From the NCBI RefSeq assembly GCF_020405225.1, contig NZ_CP084475.1:1-64000 (forward strand): DNA of 64,000 bases. Direction: 5' to 3'. Below, piece after piece: positions 34,471-43,102 of this stretch. Source of the stretch: Natrinema sp. DC36. Lineage in GTDB: Archaea > Halobacteriota > Halobacteria > Halobacteriales > Natrialbaceae. The stretch's first letter is position 1. Every line of letters starts with the position of its first letter. The notes beneath the pieces were generated by a model, which was not told the origin of the DNA, did no database searches, and saw only the letters and a list, made by a program, of their open reading frames with translations. Made by a program: the position numbers and the translations under genes.

Positions 34471-35162
34471 TGGTCGCTCCGGTACTTTCGAACGTCTTCG
34501 GTCTTGGGGTGCCGACCGTCGAGTAACGCGTCCTCGATCACCGAAGCAACCGTCTCGAGGGCCACTATACTGCCGGCTCGGTGGATACTACCCACAGCTT
34601 GCGGATCAAATTCAACTTTCAGGTTCTCATACACGGGCTCGAGAACGCGGACGAGTTCCGCGCGGTCACAGATGACGACGATTCCCGCGGTCACCGCGAC
34701 CTCGTCCCCGATCCGCTGGGCGATTCCCGCGATCTTTCCGTCTGCCGACAGCGAGTGTGAACCTGGGCAGAATGCACCGTCCGGTTCACCACGTTCTACC
34801 GAGACCCCGATTTCGCCCAATGCACGGATTAGTTGCGACGTCGTTCGCTCATAGCGCTCCGTGATACCGCGACGCTCGTTGGCCACTGGATCCACCTGCG
34901 TGAAGGCGAGTGTCTGGCCTGTGTAGGCAACTGCACGGCCACCCACGCTACGTTCGTTCGGGGGGAACCCGTGTTCCTCCCCGGCCGAACGCGCCCTGTC
35001 GTATCCGCTCGCCTGCGTGTCGCGCGGGCCGAACACCACCTGTTTCGGCGGAAACCAGACCCGCACAATTGATTCTCCCGTAGTTCGCACCCGATGTCGT
35101 ATCGACGATTCGACCCCGAGATCGGATTCGGGCGAGGAGAGACGACCACGTATCACGCGCAT
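34467..35162 (-). CDS. lplA: lipoate--protein ligase A-type enzyme
   Basis: A 231-residue member of the biotin/lipoate ligase family. It has VRVWFPPKQVVFGPRDTQAS near residue 34, the conserved SVGGRAVAYTGQTLAF near 71 and GAFCPGSHSLSADGKIAG near 126, where the Lys would bind lipoyl-AMP. It should attach lipoate (or octanoate) to the E2 lipoyl domain. No accessory C-terminal domain is present in it, and no separate one was seen nearby. The match is to the haloarchaeal branch of the family. It lies 1.4 kb from the acyl carrier protein and lipoyl synthase genes. Confidence 0.8.
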   Translation of the reverse strand: MRVIRGRLSSPESDLGVESSIRHRVRTTGESIVRVWFPPKQVVFGPRDTQASGYDRARSAGEEHGFPPNERSVGGRAVAYTGQTLAFTQVDPVANERRGITERYERTTSQLIRALGEIGVSVERGEPDGAFCPGSHSLSADGKIAGIAQRIGDEVAVTAGIVVICDRAELVRVLEPVYENLKVEFDPQAVGSIHRAGSIVALETVASVIEDALLDGRHPKTEDVRKYRSDQ

Positions 35163-35229
35163 ACCACAGGTACTGATGCCGGGGGCTTAACGATACCTGC
35201 AATCATGGCCGGAGCTGGGAATCGCGAAA

Positions 35230-36007
35230 ATGCCAACAGATCTATTCGAGCAGTTCAGCGACATCGGCGAAGCGGAAGTGACCCTGCGATCAGCCGAGAG
35301 TGGACCGAGTAGTTCATGGATTTCCCGACAGCGACGTGATCATCGTCGATGACGGCCTCTCGGGGTTGATGGTCGCCAGAGAGTTCCCCGAGCGGGGCGT
35401 CCAGACGATGGTCGTCGAGAAGTACAACTACCTCGGCGGGAGCTTCTGGCTCGACGGCTTCCTGATGAACAAGATCACACGGTTCGGGGTCCGGCCCACC
35501 ACGGCCTCGACGTGGACTACAAGCAGTCACTGGACAGGAGGGCCTCTACGTCGCCAACGGCTCCGAGGCCTGTTCTGGCCACACCAAGGCGCCTGCGATG
35601 CCGGCGCCAAGATGCAAAACATGACAGAGTTCACCGATATCGTCATCCGTGAGGACCACCGCGTCTGCGGCATCGTCATGAACTGGACGCCCGTCGGCGC
35701 CCAGTCTCGAAGACGAGGCCAGTGGGATGGACCAGACCGGCGACAACTCCTACGGCGCCCCCGGTAACGGCCCCATGTGAGTCGGGAAGTCCGAAGACGC
35801 GACATCGAGCACACCGGCCTCGCCCGCAACGGCCTGATAGTTACCGGTATGGCCACCGCAACAACCTACGGCTTCCCATGGATGGGCCCAACAGTCGGCG
35901 CCACGCTGCTCTTCGGGAAACGGGCCGCCCAGACCGCCATCAACGAACTCGGCGTCGACATCGAGGACGTGGACATGGTGACCCAAGCGAGTCGCGCTGA
36001 CGATTGA
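35230..36007 (+). pseudogene. decayed Thi4-type thiazole synthase
   Basis: The plus strand, read through several frames, gives MPTDLFEQFSDIGEAEV, then [71 protein letters not shown] and finally [40 protein letters not shown]. This is the archaeal ribose-1,5-bisphosphate-dependent thiazole synthase family. Frameshifts near 35280, 35500 and 35700, an amber codon near 35312 and a missing middle portion disable it. It is unrelated to the island's catabolism and looks like transferred debris. Confidence 0.75.
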
Positions 36008-36533
36008 CATCATCGTCTTTTTGAAGTAGAGAGGTTGGCGATCGCGACCGGGACGACGTGAATCCCCACCGCGAGCTGCCCGTTACTGCCTCCAACTGCA
36101 AAGCTCCTACCGCCGCTGTGCAACGACGAAAGCGGTGCCGTCATCTTCGGTCTCTATTTTGTCTGAGACTAACAGACAGTACACATAGTCTCCGTGACAA
36201 GCGTCACGAAGAATGAAGGACCACTTGAGCACGACTCTCCGTGAAAGATCGAGGTCAATTCGGAGAGATCGACGACAATGACGGAATCGGCGATCAACAC
36301 CATAGTTGAGGGATGTGGATCAAGGAAACACCTGTCGCCAAAGACGTTACTGGGCCCGAACCGACAAGAGAACCGTGGTAATCATCCCACTTCGTTCTTC
36401 CGGCTACTGGTCGCTGTTTTCGGGCCGGCAGTGGTTGTACGTTCTCCGCCAGAACTGTGGAACGGCCGCGCCGCCCGCCTATTCCGGGGGTTCGTTCACA
36501 GAGAGGGAAGCTTTTGTAGAGTTAGCCAATTAC
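36008..36533. other. long leader region upstream of the ACP gene
   Basis: No gene is supported in these 526 bases. The open frames present are not acidic and match nothing I recognise. The stretch probably carries the promoter for the ACP and further debris of the thiazole synthase insertion. Confidence 0.4.
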
Positions 36534-36791
36534 ATGGCAATGACGGAACCAAACGTGAGTATCTCCAGCCGAATAGACAAATTGATTGCCGTACACTGTG
36601 ACATGGCCGCCAATTCATTCACCGACGAGACGCCGCTCGGAGAGACCGAAATCGATGCAGATTCGCTCGGCTTGGTCGAGATAGCGGAAATAATTGGGGT
36701 TGAGATGGACGTGTGTGTACCAAATGAAGCGCTCGATACATTTGAAACCGTTGGGGGCATAAGGGACTACGTGAAGGACCATGACACGTGA
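36534..36791 (+). CDS. acyl carrier protein
   Basis: An 85-residue acidic ACP-like protein. The phosphopantetheine attachment motif is DADSLGLVEIAEI (Ser near residue 43), followed by the helix 3/4 region ALDTFETVGGIRDYVKDH. Archaea normally lack the ACP-based fatty acid synthase, so an ACP is notable. Directly downstream is lipoyl synthase, whose bacterial counterparts insert sulphur into octanoyl groups made on ACP. A role as octanoyl carrier for lipoate synthesis is my inference. ATG codons at 36534 and 36540 are both possible. Confidence 0.75.
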   Translation: MAMTEPNVSISSRIDKLIAVHCDMAANSFTDETPLGETEIDADSLGLVEIAEIIGVEMDVCVPNEALDTFETVGGIRDYVKDHDT

Positions 36792-36875
36792 TATCGACGA
36801 AACAGACCCCTGCCTTGAACTGACGATCACCGTCCGGCCCACTATTTTTTATATTGTTCGCCGTACTGATCGAGC

Positions 36876-37763
36876 ATGAACTCCACTAGAAAGCCCGAGT
36901 GGTTACGGATACGACCCCCCTCGGGCGAGCGGTTCACCGAGATCAAAGAGACACTTCGCGATCACGACCTCCATACCGTGTGTGAGGAGGCCAACTGCCC
37001 GAACCTCGGGGAGTGCTGGAGCGGTCGAGATGGGCCCGGCACCGCGACGTTCATGCTGCTGGGCGACCGATGTTCGCGCGGATGTAATTTCTGCGACGTG
37101 GAGACCGGCGGGATGGACCCGCTCGATCCCGACGAGCCGACAAACGTCGCCGAGGCGGTCGCCAAAATCGGACTTGACTACGTGGTTCTCACCTCCGTCG
37201 ACCGTGACGACCTTGCCGGTCAAGGGGCGAGCCACTTCGCCGAGACAATCCGCCAGATCAAAGAACGACAGCCGGACATCCTCGTGGAAGTGCTGATCCC
37301 CGACTTTCAAGGGGAGGAGCATCTCGTACGCCAGATTATCGAGGCTGAACCGGACGTGATCGCCCACAATGTCGAGACAGTTTCCCGCCTGCAGTGGCCG
37401 GTGCGAGACCGTCGGGCCAGCTACGAACAATCGCTGTCGGTGTTAAGGCAGATTGAACAGGAATCGGACATCTACACCAAGACCAGCCTGATGCTTGGCG
37501 TCGGCGAGTACCACCACGAGGTCTATCAGACCCTGCGGGACCTCCGTTCAGTGGGTGTCGACGTGGTAACGCTGGGCCAGTACCTCCAACCCTCCCGATC
37601 GCATCTAGAGGTCGCCAAATTCGTCCATCCCCACGTCTTCGACACGTGGGAGCGGGTCGCTGAGGAGGAACTGGAGTTTTTGTATTGTGCCAGCGGCCCG
37701 ATGGTCCGCTCGTCCTATCGGGCCGGCGAACTATTCGTCAAGGCGCACCTCCGTGAGAGCTAA
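36876..37763 (+). CDS. lipA: lipoyl synthase
   Basis: A 295-residue radical-SAM enzyme that inserts two sulphurs into a protein-bound octanoyl group to make lipoyl. The auxiliary cluster motif CEEANCPNLGEC is near residues 35-46, the radical-SAM cluster CSRGCNFCDVETG near 65-77, and the C-terminal RSSY with the Ser ligand is in MVRSSYRAGE. All LipA hallmarks are intact. It follows the ACP gene by 84 bases. It serves the lipoyl domain of the E2 at 15.9-17.6 kb. Confidence 0.92.
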   Translation: MNSTRKPEWLRIRPPSGERFTEIKETLRDHDLHTVCEEANCPNLGECWSGRDGPGTATFMLLGDRCSRGCNFCDVETGGMDPLDPDEPTNVAEAVAKIGLDYVVLTSVDRDDLAGQGASHFAETIRQIKERQPDILVEVLIPDFQGEEHLVRQIIEAEPDVIAHNVETVSRLQWPVRDRRASYEQSLSVLRQIEQESDIYTKTSLMLGVGEYHHEVYQTLRDLRSVGVDVVTLGQYLQPSRSHLEVAKFVHPHVFDTWERVAEEELEFLYCASGPMVRSSYRAGELFVKAHLRES

Positions 37764-37939
37764 TCAGTTGCTCAGGCACGCTAGGAAGCGCGTGCCGTCG
37801 ACTGAGAGTTGTGGCTGTCTGGGCGGTTTCAGAATATAGGAGTGACAGTGTGTTTCGTCAGGAGAGGGAATCGAAGCGGGCTAGAACTCACCGTCGATTC
37901 GCTCTGTCGCGTCGAACGTGCGGTCCTAACGGTCGACTT

Positions 37940-38868
37940 TGTCGATTCCGGCCATCAGCAGATCATTTTTGAAGAAGACGCGGCGTGGATGTGCGTACGC
38001 GGGGCCGTGTTTCAGCGCGTACTCCCTGATATCGGTTTCGAGGTCCTCTATCTCGTCCTCAAGGGATTCATGGCGACGCTGCTCTTTCTCTCGGTCGCGC
38101 TTGTTGTCGCGTAATTCGCCGAGTTCGTCCTCGGTATCGCGGATCTATCATCTGGTCCTACCCGACTGTCCGAAGCGTATCCAGCGTTTCCTCGATGCGG
38201 TCGGTGTCGACTTTGCCCCCGCAGGTCCAGCAGATCCTCGTTTCGTCGACGAGGAGTTGATCGGCCAGATCTTCATAGGAATAGTTATCGGTTGCCAGCG
38301 CGCCGGTCACGTTCATTTCCTCGCCGTCGAGCATCTCCTCATTAGACTGGATGATATCGTGGAGATCCTGACCTCGGATTCGAGTTCGCGCTTGCGTTCC
38401 TCCAAGGATGAGAGTTCCTCTTTGAGTGAATCCAAGTCTTCAAGTTTCTCGTCGATTACGTTGTGCCGGCGTTCGAGGCAGTCGATCTCCTCATGGATCT
38501 CGTCGGTATCGACGGGCCGAATGATGAGTTGCCGGAGATCGCACTGCTGGACGATTGCCCGGCAGACCTCGTTTGATTCGAGCAAACGCAAAGAGGTAGG
38601 CGAGTGGTACGTCCTCGAGGTACGTCTCGCCGTTGATAGAGGGTTCAACTATCCCCTCATCAGCATCACCTTTGAGCGTCACATCGTTGCTCCCCATTAC
38701 GGGCATGATCGACTGCAAAAAGTACGTACGGTTCGTCGCGTTGCGTCCGGACAGGACGGCCACATCCAGCGAGATCTTGACTTCAGCCTACGTAATGCCG
38801 CCGATATTCTTGGCGGAGATCGTGGCTCCCAAGCCCCCACTACCCGTTCTGGCATGCTCGCTGGCTAA
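37940..38868 (-). pseudogene. decayed archaea-specific SMC-related protein
   Basis: The minus strand reads VAVLSGRNATNRTYFLQSIM (ATP-binding region of the family), GSNDVTLKGDADEGIVEPSI, then LLESNEVCRAIVQQCDLRQL, RPVDTDEIHEEIDCLERRHN and coiled coil. It continues LDGEEMNVTGALATDN, DQLLVDETRICWTCGGKVDT (zinc-hook CxxC) and IRDTEDELGELRDNKRDREK. Frames shift near 38580 and 38390, much of the coiled coil is missing, and the C-terminus is not recognisable. The insertion point of the IS6 element is at its 5' edge. Confidence 0.65.
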
Positions 38869-38876
38869 CATAGAGC
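38869..38876. repeat. 8-bp target site duplication, left copy
   Basis: CATAGAGC directly precedes the left terminal repeat of the IS6 element and is repeated exactly at 39574-39581 on the other side. Confidence 0.85.
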
Positions 38877-39573
38877 GGTCGTGTTTAGTTTGTAGCATTG
38901 TGCCAGACGGCGAAGGCTTGGAGCCACGATTCGGCTGTTGATGGTTGTGCGTGACTGAAACAGTTTGAGAATGAAGAGGTACGTCGCTTTATCTCGCGGA
39001 AGACATGTTCCGCCGCGTTCCGATTTCCATGTTTTTCGTATCGAAATCGGAGCCCAGATCGACGGAGTGCAGTCTGGAGATGTTTCGCTCCATCGACGAG
39101 AAACACGGCATCATCAAGATCATGTTTCTCACGGAGTTCGTGCAGGAACCGTTCTGTCAATGCAGTCGTAGTCGTCGAATACAGCCGTATATGGAGTATG
39201 TTGTTCGTTTCTGGATCGACAGCGGTGTACAGCCAATAGCGATGTTCGTTAAGTTGAATCACCGTCTCGTCAAGTGCGACGTGATTCGGTTCCTCGTCAA
39301 CTGTCGGCTGTATATCGCATTTGTGAACCCAATCATGGACTGCCTTGCGACTGCGCTCGACACCGATCCTCTCTAATTCTCGAACAGTATTCGAAAGCGA
39401 TAATCCAGCAAGATGGAGTCGAATGCCGAGCTCCATCAGCCGACGCGGTGTCCGTTCTCGCTCCACAAAATCCAAATCAATCCAGTCGCTACTACCGCTG
39501 AGGCGTGCGATTTCTGCCATGAACCAGCTGAAAATCAGCACGCCTCACTTTTCACGATCAACTAAACACGGCC
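38877..39573 (-). mobile_element. complete IS6-family insertion sequence (697 bp)
   Basis: Terminal inverted repeats GGTCGTGTTTAGTT (38877-38890) and, on the opposite strand, GGCCGTGTTTAGTT (39560-39573) match at 13 of 14 positions. The element is flanked by the exact 8-bp duplication CATAGAGC, as expected for IS6. It carries one intact transposase gene. A decayed relative lies at 42.4-43.1 kb. Confidence 0.9.
38885..39520 (-). CDS. IS6-family transposase (intact)
   Basis: A 211-residue DDE transposase. It has an N-terminal HTH-like region (SLSNTVRELERIGVERSRKA near residue 41), first catalytic Asp in NHVALDETVIQLN near 78, second in AVFLVDGAKHL near 142 and the catalytic Glu in EHVFREIKRRTSSF near 180. 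The start MAEIARLSG at 39520 is preferred; seven in-frame codons precede it. It ends within the left terminal repeat. With an intact frame, both terminal repeats and a target duplication, it may still be active. Confidence 0.88.
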   Translation of the reverse strand: MAEIARLSGSSDWIDLDFVERERTPRRLMELGIRLHLAGLSLSNTVRELERIGVERSRKAVHDWVHKCDIQPTVDEEPNHVALDETVIQLNEHRYWLYTAVDPETNNILHIRLYSTTTTALTERFLHELREKHDLDDAVFLVDGAKHLQTALRRSGLRFRYEKHGNRNAAEHVFREIKRRTSSFSNCFSHAQPSTAESWLQAFAVWHNATN

Positions 39574-39581
39574 CATAGAGC
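39574..39581. repeat. 8-bp target site duplication, right copy
   Basis: CATAGAGC directly follows the right terminal repeat of the IS6 element and equals the left copy at 38869-38876. Confidence 0.85.
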
Positions 39582-39622
39582 CCACTCAAACCTATATATA
39601 CTTCCAAGTACACAAATATCAT

Positions 39623-39910
39623 ATGGATACATCTACAACAGCGCATGTTGCTGGGATTGTGATCACTCAAGCAATCGCGAAATCAAAATTCTCGGTTACA
39701 GATATACAGTCCGAACTTGATCGATCAGCGGATGAAAATGAGATAAGGTCGGTACTGGTGCAAATTGAACGAGACGGTTGGATAGAAAAGCATTCATCCT
39801 CATCATTTGAAGCTTGGCACTCTGGTCCACTTGCATTGGAATATGGTAATATGATCACTCATAGTGAAGATATTGAAGGGAATATTCCTGTCTTACCTGA
39901 CGAGCGATAG
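39623..39910 (+). CDS. small winged-helix-like hypothetical protein
   Basis: A 95-residue acidic protein. Residues about 10-60 (GIVITQAIAKSKFSVTDIQS then ADENEIRSVLVQIERDGWIE) have the helix-turn-helix-wing order of small winged-helix proteins, and WIEKHSSSSFEAW fits the wing. A TATA-like TATATATAC lies 33 bases before the start. The sequence is more AT-rich than its neighbours, suggesting separate origin. I do not recognise the family; a small regulator is likely. Confidence 0.55.
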   Translation: MDTSTTAHVAGIVITQAIAKSKFSVTDIQSELDRSADENEIRSVLVQIERDGWIEKHSSSSFEAWHSGPLALEYGNMITHSEDIEGNIPVLPDER

Positions 39911-39989
39911 AGGTTTTTTGTCGGAAGTAATCAACGAACATGAGCACAGTTTCGTTGCAAAAATGAATGGTAGTATTTAGATAAGCTGA

Positions 39990-40127
39990 TTCCGTGCGGA
40001 GGCGATCGTTGCCGAGTACGAACTGATCGAGGTCCTCCGACAGATCGATCGGGAACGACTCGAGAGTATCCCTGGTATCGGCGATGATCATAGCGAGACT
40101 GTACTCGGTCAGGTACGGGACGAATAA
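39990..40127 (+). pseudogene. C-terminal fragment of an unknown protein
   Basis: An open acidic stretch without a start reads FRAEAIVAEYELIEVLRQID then RERLESIPGIGDDHSETVLG and a stop. SIPGIGDDHSETV resembles a helix-hairpin-helix turn. The upstream part is cut off by a stop at 39987. I could not assign it. Confidence 0.35.
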
Positions 40128-40487
40128 TCACCGTCAGAACAGCGCTTTCATTATACCATAATACGTTTTTCACCACGCTTCTCGAACGGACAAACGCAAT
40201 GTGGATGATAGCTGCGTTTGTCCACGGAACGGATCGCAAATGTTCCTAGGTTCAGTATAGAGAACTCGATAGATTGGTTGGCGTACAATTTACTGCGTGA
40301 TCTACCCGGGGTGTGTCAGTAACATTTCGGAGGTAGATTACCCGAACGTGGATTAGTCACAAGGTAAGGTATTGAACCGTCCACCGCAGGATTATAAGGA
40401 AAGTTTTAGTAATTTAGTCGTCATTCCGGACCCCCTCACAAACAGACGGGTTCTCTGGGTAGTCCTCGAGATTAAGCCAGTGTCCGA
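40128..40487. other. intergenic region, nothing recognised
   Basis: These 360 bases are AT-rich, with no acidic open frame and no repeat I could identify. They separate the fragment at 40.1 kb from the convergent PadR operon. Confidence 0.4.
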
Positions 40488-40691
40488 TTAGAAACGGCTC
40501 GGCAGCGTTCCTTGTGTATACGCGATACCAAGTACGACTGTCATAGCGCCAATAAGTAGCCAATTGATGGCAGAACTATCGTCCTCACTGCCGTTGTATC
40601 CAAACGGCACAAGTCCTCCAGCTACATCCTCAGACAGGAATTTCCCGCTATCAGAGACTTGGATTCTCTTCAACTTTGTATTCAGTTTCAT
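40488..40691 (-). CDS. small single-membrane-segment protein
   Basis: A 67-residue protein: a charged head (MKLNTKLKRIQVSDSGKFLS), then an acidic loop and one hydrophobic segment NWLLIGAMTVVLGIAYTQG near residues 43-61. It starts 2 bases after the PadR gene ends, so the two form an operon. PadR genes often sit beside membrane partners. The function is unknown. In-frame sequence upstream of this ATG is a shadow of the PadR gene. Confidence 0.55.
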   Translation of the reverse strand: MKLNTKLKRIQVSDSGKFLSEDVAGGLVPFGYNGSEDDSSAINWLLIGAMTVVLGIAYTQGTLPSRF

Positions 40692-40693
40692 CG

Positions 40694-41038
40694 TTATATA
40701 ATAACTTCCTGTATTCTCACCTGAGCTAGGATATCGGTTATCATGCGCCCTCCTTCTCGAGATACGACCAGTTCCCATTCACGCTGGTTCTCGAGTTCCT
40801 GTTTCGCTCGAGCGGTCCGTTTGTAGGAGTTCGTCCGCCGGTCCATCGACCCTTTCTCGACAAGCCTGCGGTCGACCAGCGTGTCAAAATTTGGATATAG
40901 TTGGCCGTGGTTGATCCCCTTGGCATAGTAGTCAGATAGCTTATCTTTGATTTTGAGGCCTTTCGCGGGGCCAAACCACGCGATTACGAACAGCAGACCG
41001 CACTGGAATGTGGTCAGGTTCGACACCATGTCAGGCAT
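40694..41038 (-). CDS. PadR-family transcriptional regulator
   Basis: A 114-residue winged-helix regulator. TTFQCGLLFVIAWFGPAKGL gives helix 1, KIKDKLSDYYAKGINHGQLY the HTH, and NFDTLVDRRLVEKGSMDRRT the wing, ending with an amphipathic helix. This is the haloarchaeal PadR pattern (LT-FQ-LL-VI at the start). It probably represses its own operon, which includes a small membrane protein. Upstream DNA is AT-rich with several TATATA-like stretches. Confidence 0.75.
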   Translation of the reverse strand: MPDMVSNLTTFQCGLLFVIAWFGPAKGLKIKDKLSDYYAKGINHGQLYPNFDTLVDRRLVEKGSMDRRTNSYKRTARAKQELENQREWELVVSREGGRMITDILAQVRIQEVII

Positions 41039-41909
41039 ATCAATACAGTTTTTATATATTTAAATATGATATTTTTATGGTATAAATGTACCCTAGACAG
41101 GTGGGTTTAGCGTACTGTAGGACTGGTAGATCGACTATCTAATCACTGATTCGGGGTGTCAGACAGGCGGTCGCCAGTCGAACAGCTATCCGCTTGGTCG
41201 TTGGACGGAACATATGGACAGCGAGGGGTTCACCGATGAAGAGATCGCGACGTTACTGACGCTCCTCGCACAGAATCAGAGAGTTGGCGCGAAATGGTAG
41301 CATGAGAACGGGCGTGATGAGTCGCGTAAGATCCCCCAGAAGAGCCTAGTCTCGAACAGGACTGACGTGGCCTTAGTGGGATCCGGTAATTCACTGACAC
41401 ACGTTGGTCGTCGCTCCCACAGGAGACTGTGGCCGTCATTCGCACCCAAAATGATGAAGGTATCGGCTCGAGAAACACGAACGATCGCCCGGTCGCAACG
41501 ATCGTCGTGCTCGGCGATCGTGTGCTCGAGGTAAATCACGGGCCAGTGCGATATTATCTACCGAAAACGGGCGCGATAACCGCTAAGATACTGGCGTCCA
41601 AGTGACACCTATGTCCACGGGACAATCGATATGAACACTGAAAGACGACGCTGTTACAGGCGTTCAACTGACGCTGGCGGCGTTTTTCTTTCTCACGTTT
41701 ATCGGGTAGGCACACATGGAGCTCCGTTCGTACTACTACCTTGAAGATTTCTACCACTATCCTGGACTACTATTGTTTCTCGCTGCGGAGGCCGTGACGA
41801 TCTGGTTGCTTGCCTACCTATACGGGTGAGAGGGGTATCGAGAGGCTCTGTTGAAAGTCTTAAAACACGATGGGTTTGGCACCCTCTGCGGTAAGTACAG
41901 GGTCTGTAG
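41039..41909. other. long region with gene debris
   Basis: 871 bases without a supported intact gene. The first 60 bases are AT-rich promoter DNA for the PadR gene. Short acidic readable pieces occur on the plus strand, such as HMDSEGFTDEEIATLLTLLA near 41213-41272. A hydrophobic piece follows at 41649-41829, with a stop inside: QLTLAAFFFLTFIG, then MELRSYYYLEDFYHYPGLLL. These look like decayed ends of unknown genes. Confidence 0.4.
41716..41829 (+). pseudogene. short membrane-protein remnant
   Basis: MELRSYYYLEDFYHYPGLLL followed by FLAAEAVTIWLLAYLYG gives a 37-residue open frame with one hydrophobic segment. The same frame upstream, past one stop, holds another hydrophobic stretch (LTLAAFFFLTFIG). 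I read it as the broken end of a small membrane protein. Family unknown. Confidence 0.3.
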
Positions 41910-42353
41910 CTAGCAGTCGTACCACGGTTCGATTGTGTTATCTGGGTGCAGCGTGAGTCCGATGTCTTTCGGTTCGCAGTCGAACTCAACCGGCAAATTG
42001 GGGTCGTAACGCCACATATGGGAGACGCCAGCTTCTGTGAACACGTATACTCTCGTGGGCGTGGCTTCAATTGCGCCACGGGATGTCATCTTTTCAGCCC
42101 CGAGTACGAATACATGGCTGAAAAGCGTCTCATCTTCACTCCCTATCACGCGGACTGCTATCTCCGCCTCCGAAGTAGTCCTGTTCTCAACCATTACTTC
42201 GCTGGATTCGTCGCTACTCCCGGTGTTATTCTCTGGAAGAACGCCACTACAGCCACCAGTTGCCACGGACGTCACCACCCCGAGAGTCGCAAGAACTCGT
42301 CGTCGAGATGGGCGATGTTCACGGGGAGTGGCTGATACGTGGTCAGAGTGCAT
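41910..42353 (-). CDS. Tat-type lipoprotein, hypothetical
   Basis: A 147-residue exported protein. The twin-arginine motif SRRRVLATLG is near residue 16 and the lipobox ATGGC ends near residue 35, followed by a Ser/Asp linker and a beta-rich domain (EVMVENRTTSEAEIAVRVIG; THE strand-turn pattern continues to PVEFDCEPKDIGLTLHPD). Two Cys in the mature part may pair. It resembles small cell-surface lipoproteins common in haloarchaea. Function unknown. Confidence 0.65.
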   Translation of the reverse strand: MHSDHVSATPREHRPSRRRVLATLGVVTSVATGGCSGVLPENNTGSSDESSEVMVENRTTSEAEIAVRVIGSEDETLFSHVFVLGAEKMTSRGAIEATPTRVYVFTEAGVSHMWRYDPNLPVEFDCEPKDIGLTLHPDNTIEPWYDC

Positions 42354-42404
42354 TACTATTCGAATAGGTATTCGGAAATAAATAATAATGGTGTCCAGTG
42401 ATCG

Positions 42405-43100
42405 GGTGCTGATTCGTTAAGCGTGAAAAAGTGAGGCGGTACGATTTTGTGGTGCTCTAAGCCAAAATTCTACCGCCTCAGTGGATGTAGAGACCGGATC
42501 GATTTGGGTTTTGTGGAGCGAGAGCGGACACCGCGTCAGCTGATGGAGTTCGGTATTCGGCACCATCTTGCAGATTTATCGCTTTCAAATACCGTTCGAG
42601 AATTAGAGAATTTCGGTGTCGAACGGAGTCGCAAGGCAGTCCACGATTGGGTTTATAAGTGTAATCTACAGCCGGCAGAGGATAAGAAGCCGAATCACGT
42701 CGCGCTTGACGAGACAGTGATTCAACTCGGTGAATATCGTTATTGGCTGTACACTGCTGTCGATCCGGAAACGAACAAAATTCCCCATATCCGGCTGTAT
42801 TCGACGACAACAACCACGTTGACAGAACAATTTCTGTAGGAGTTCACTGAGAAACATGATCTTGATAATGCCGTGTTTCTTGTCAATGGAACAAAACATT
42901 TCTAGACTGCACTCCTTCGATCTGGACTCCGATTTCGATACGAAAAACATGGAAATCAGACCGCTATTGAAAAATTTTCTATAAGACAAAACGATGTGTC
43001 TCCTTATTTCCAAACTGTTTCAGCCATGCAAATCCGCAACAGTAGAATTGTGGCTTCAATCCTTCGCGGTCTGACACAATGCCACAAACTAAACACGACC
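42405..43100 (+). mobile_element. decayed IS6-family element, relative of the 38.9 kb copy
   Basis: The right end keeps the terminal repeat AACTAAACACGACC (43087-43100). The left end is degenerate (GTTAAGCGTGAAAAAGTGAG near 42415 against the corresponding end of the intact copy). No target duplication is seen. The left limit is approximate. The right end lies 2 bases from the P450 stop codon. Confidence 0.65.
42447..43075 (+). pseudogene. broken IS6-family transposase
   Basis: Residues match the intact transposase at 38.9 kb: FVERERTPRQLMEFGIRHHL, VERSRKAVHDWVYKCNLQPA, NHVALDETVIQLGEYRYWLY, then TEQFL. A stop follows at 42837 where the intact copy continues. Reading on gives EKHDLDNAVFLVNGTKHF (the second catalytic Asp is now Asn), a further stop and a frameshift before the catalytic Glu region. 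Not functional. Confidence 0.8.
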
Positions 43101-43102
43101 GT

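Noticed and set aside
37939-38868. 309-codon plus-strand open frame over the SMC remnant
   Set aside because: Ser/Arg-rich shadow. The minus strand gives recognisable SMC-related sequence.
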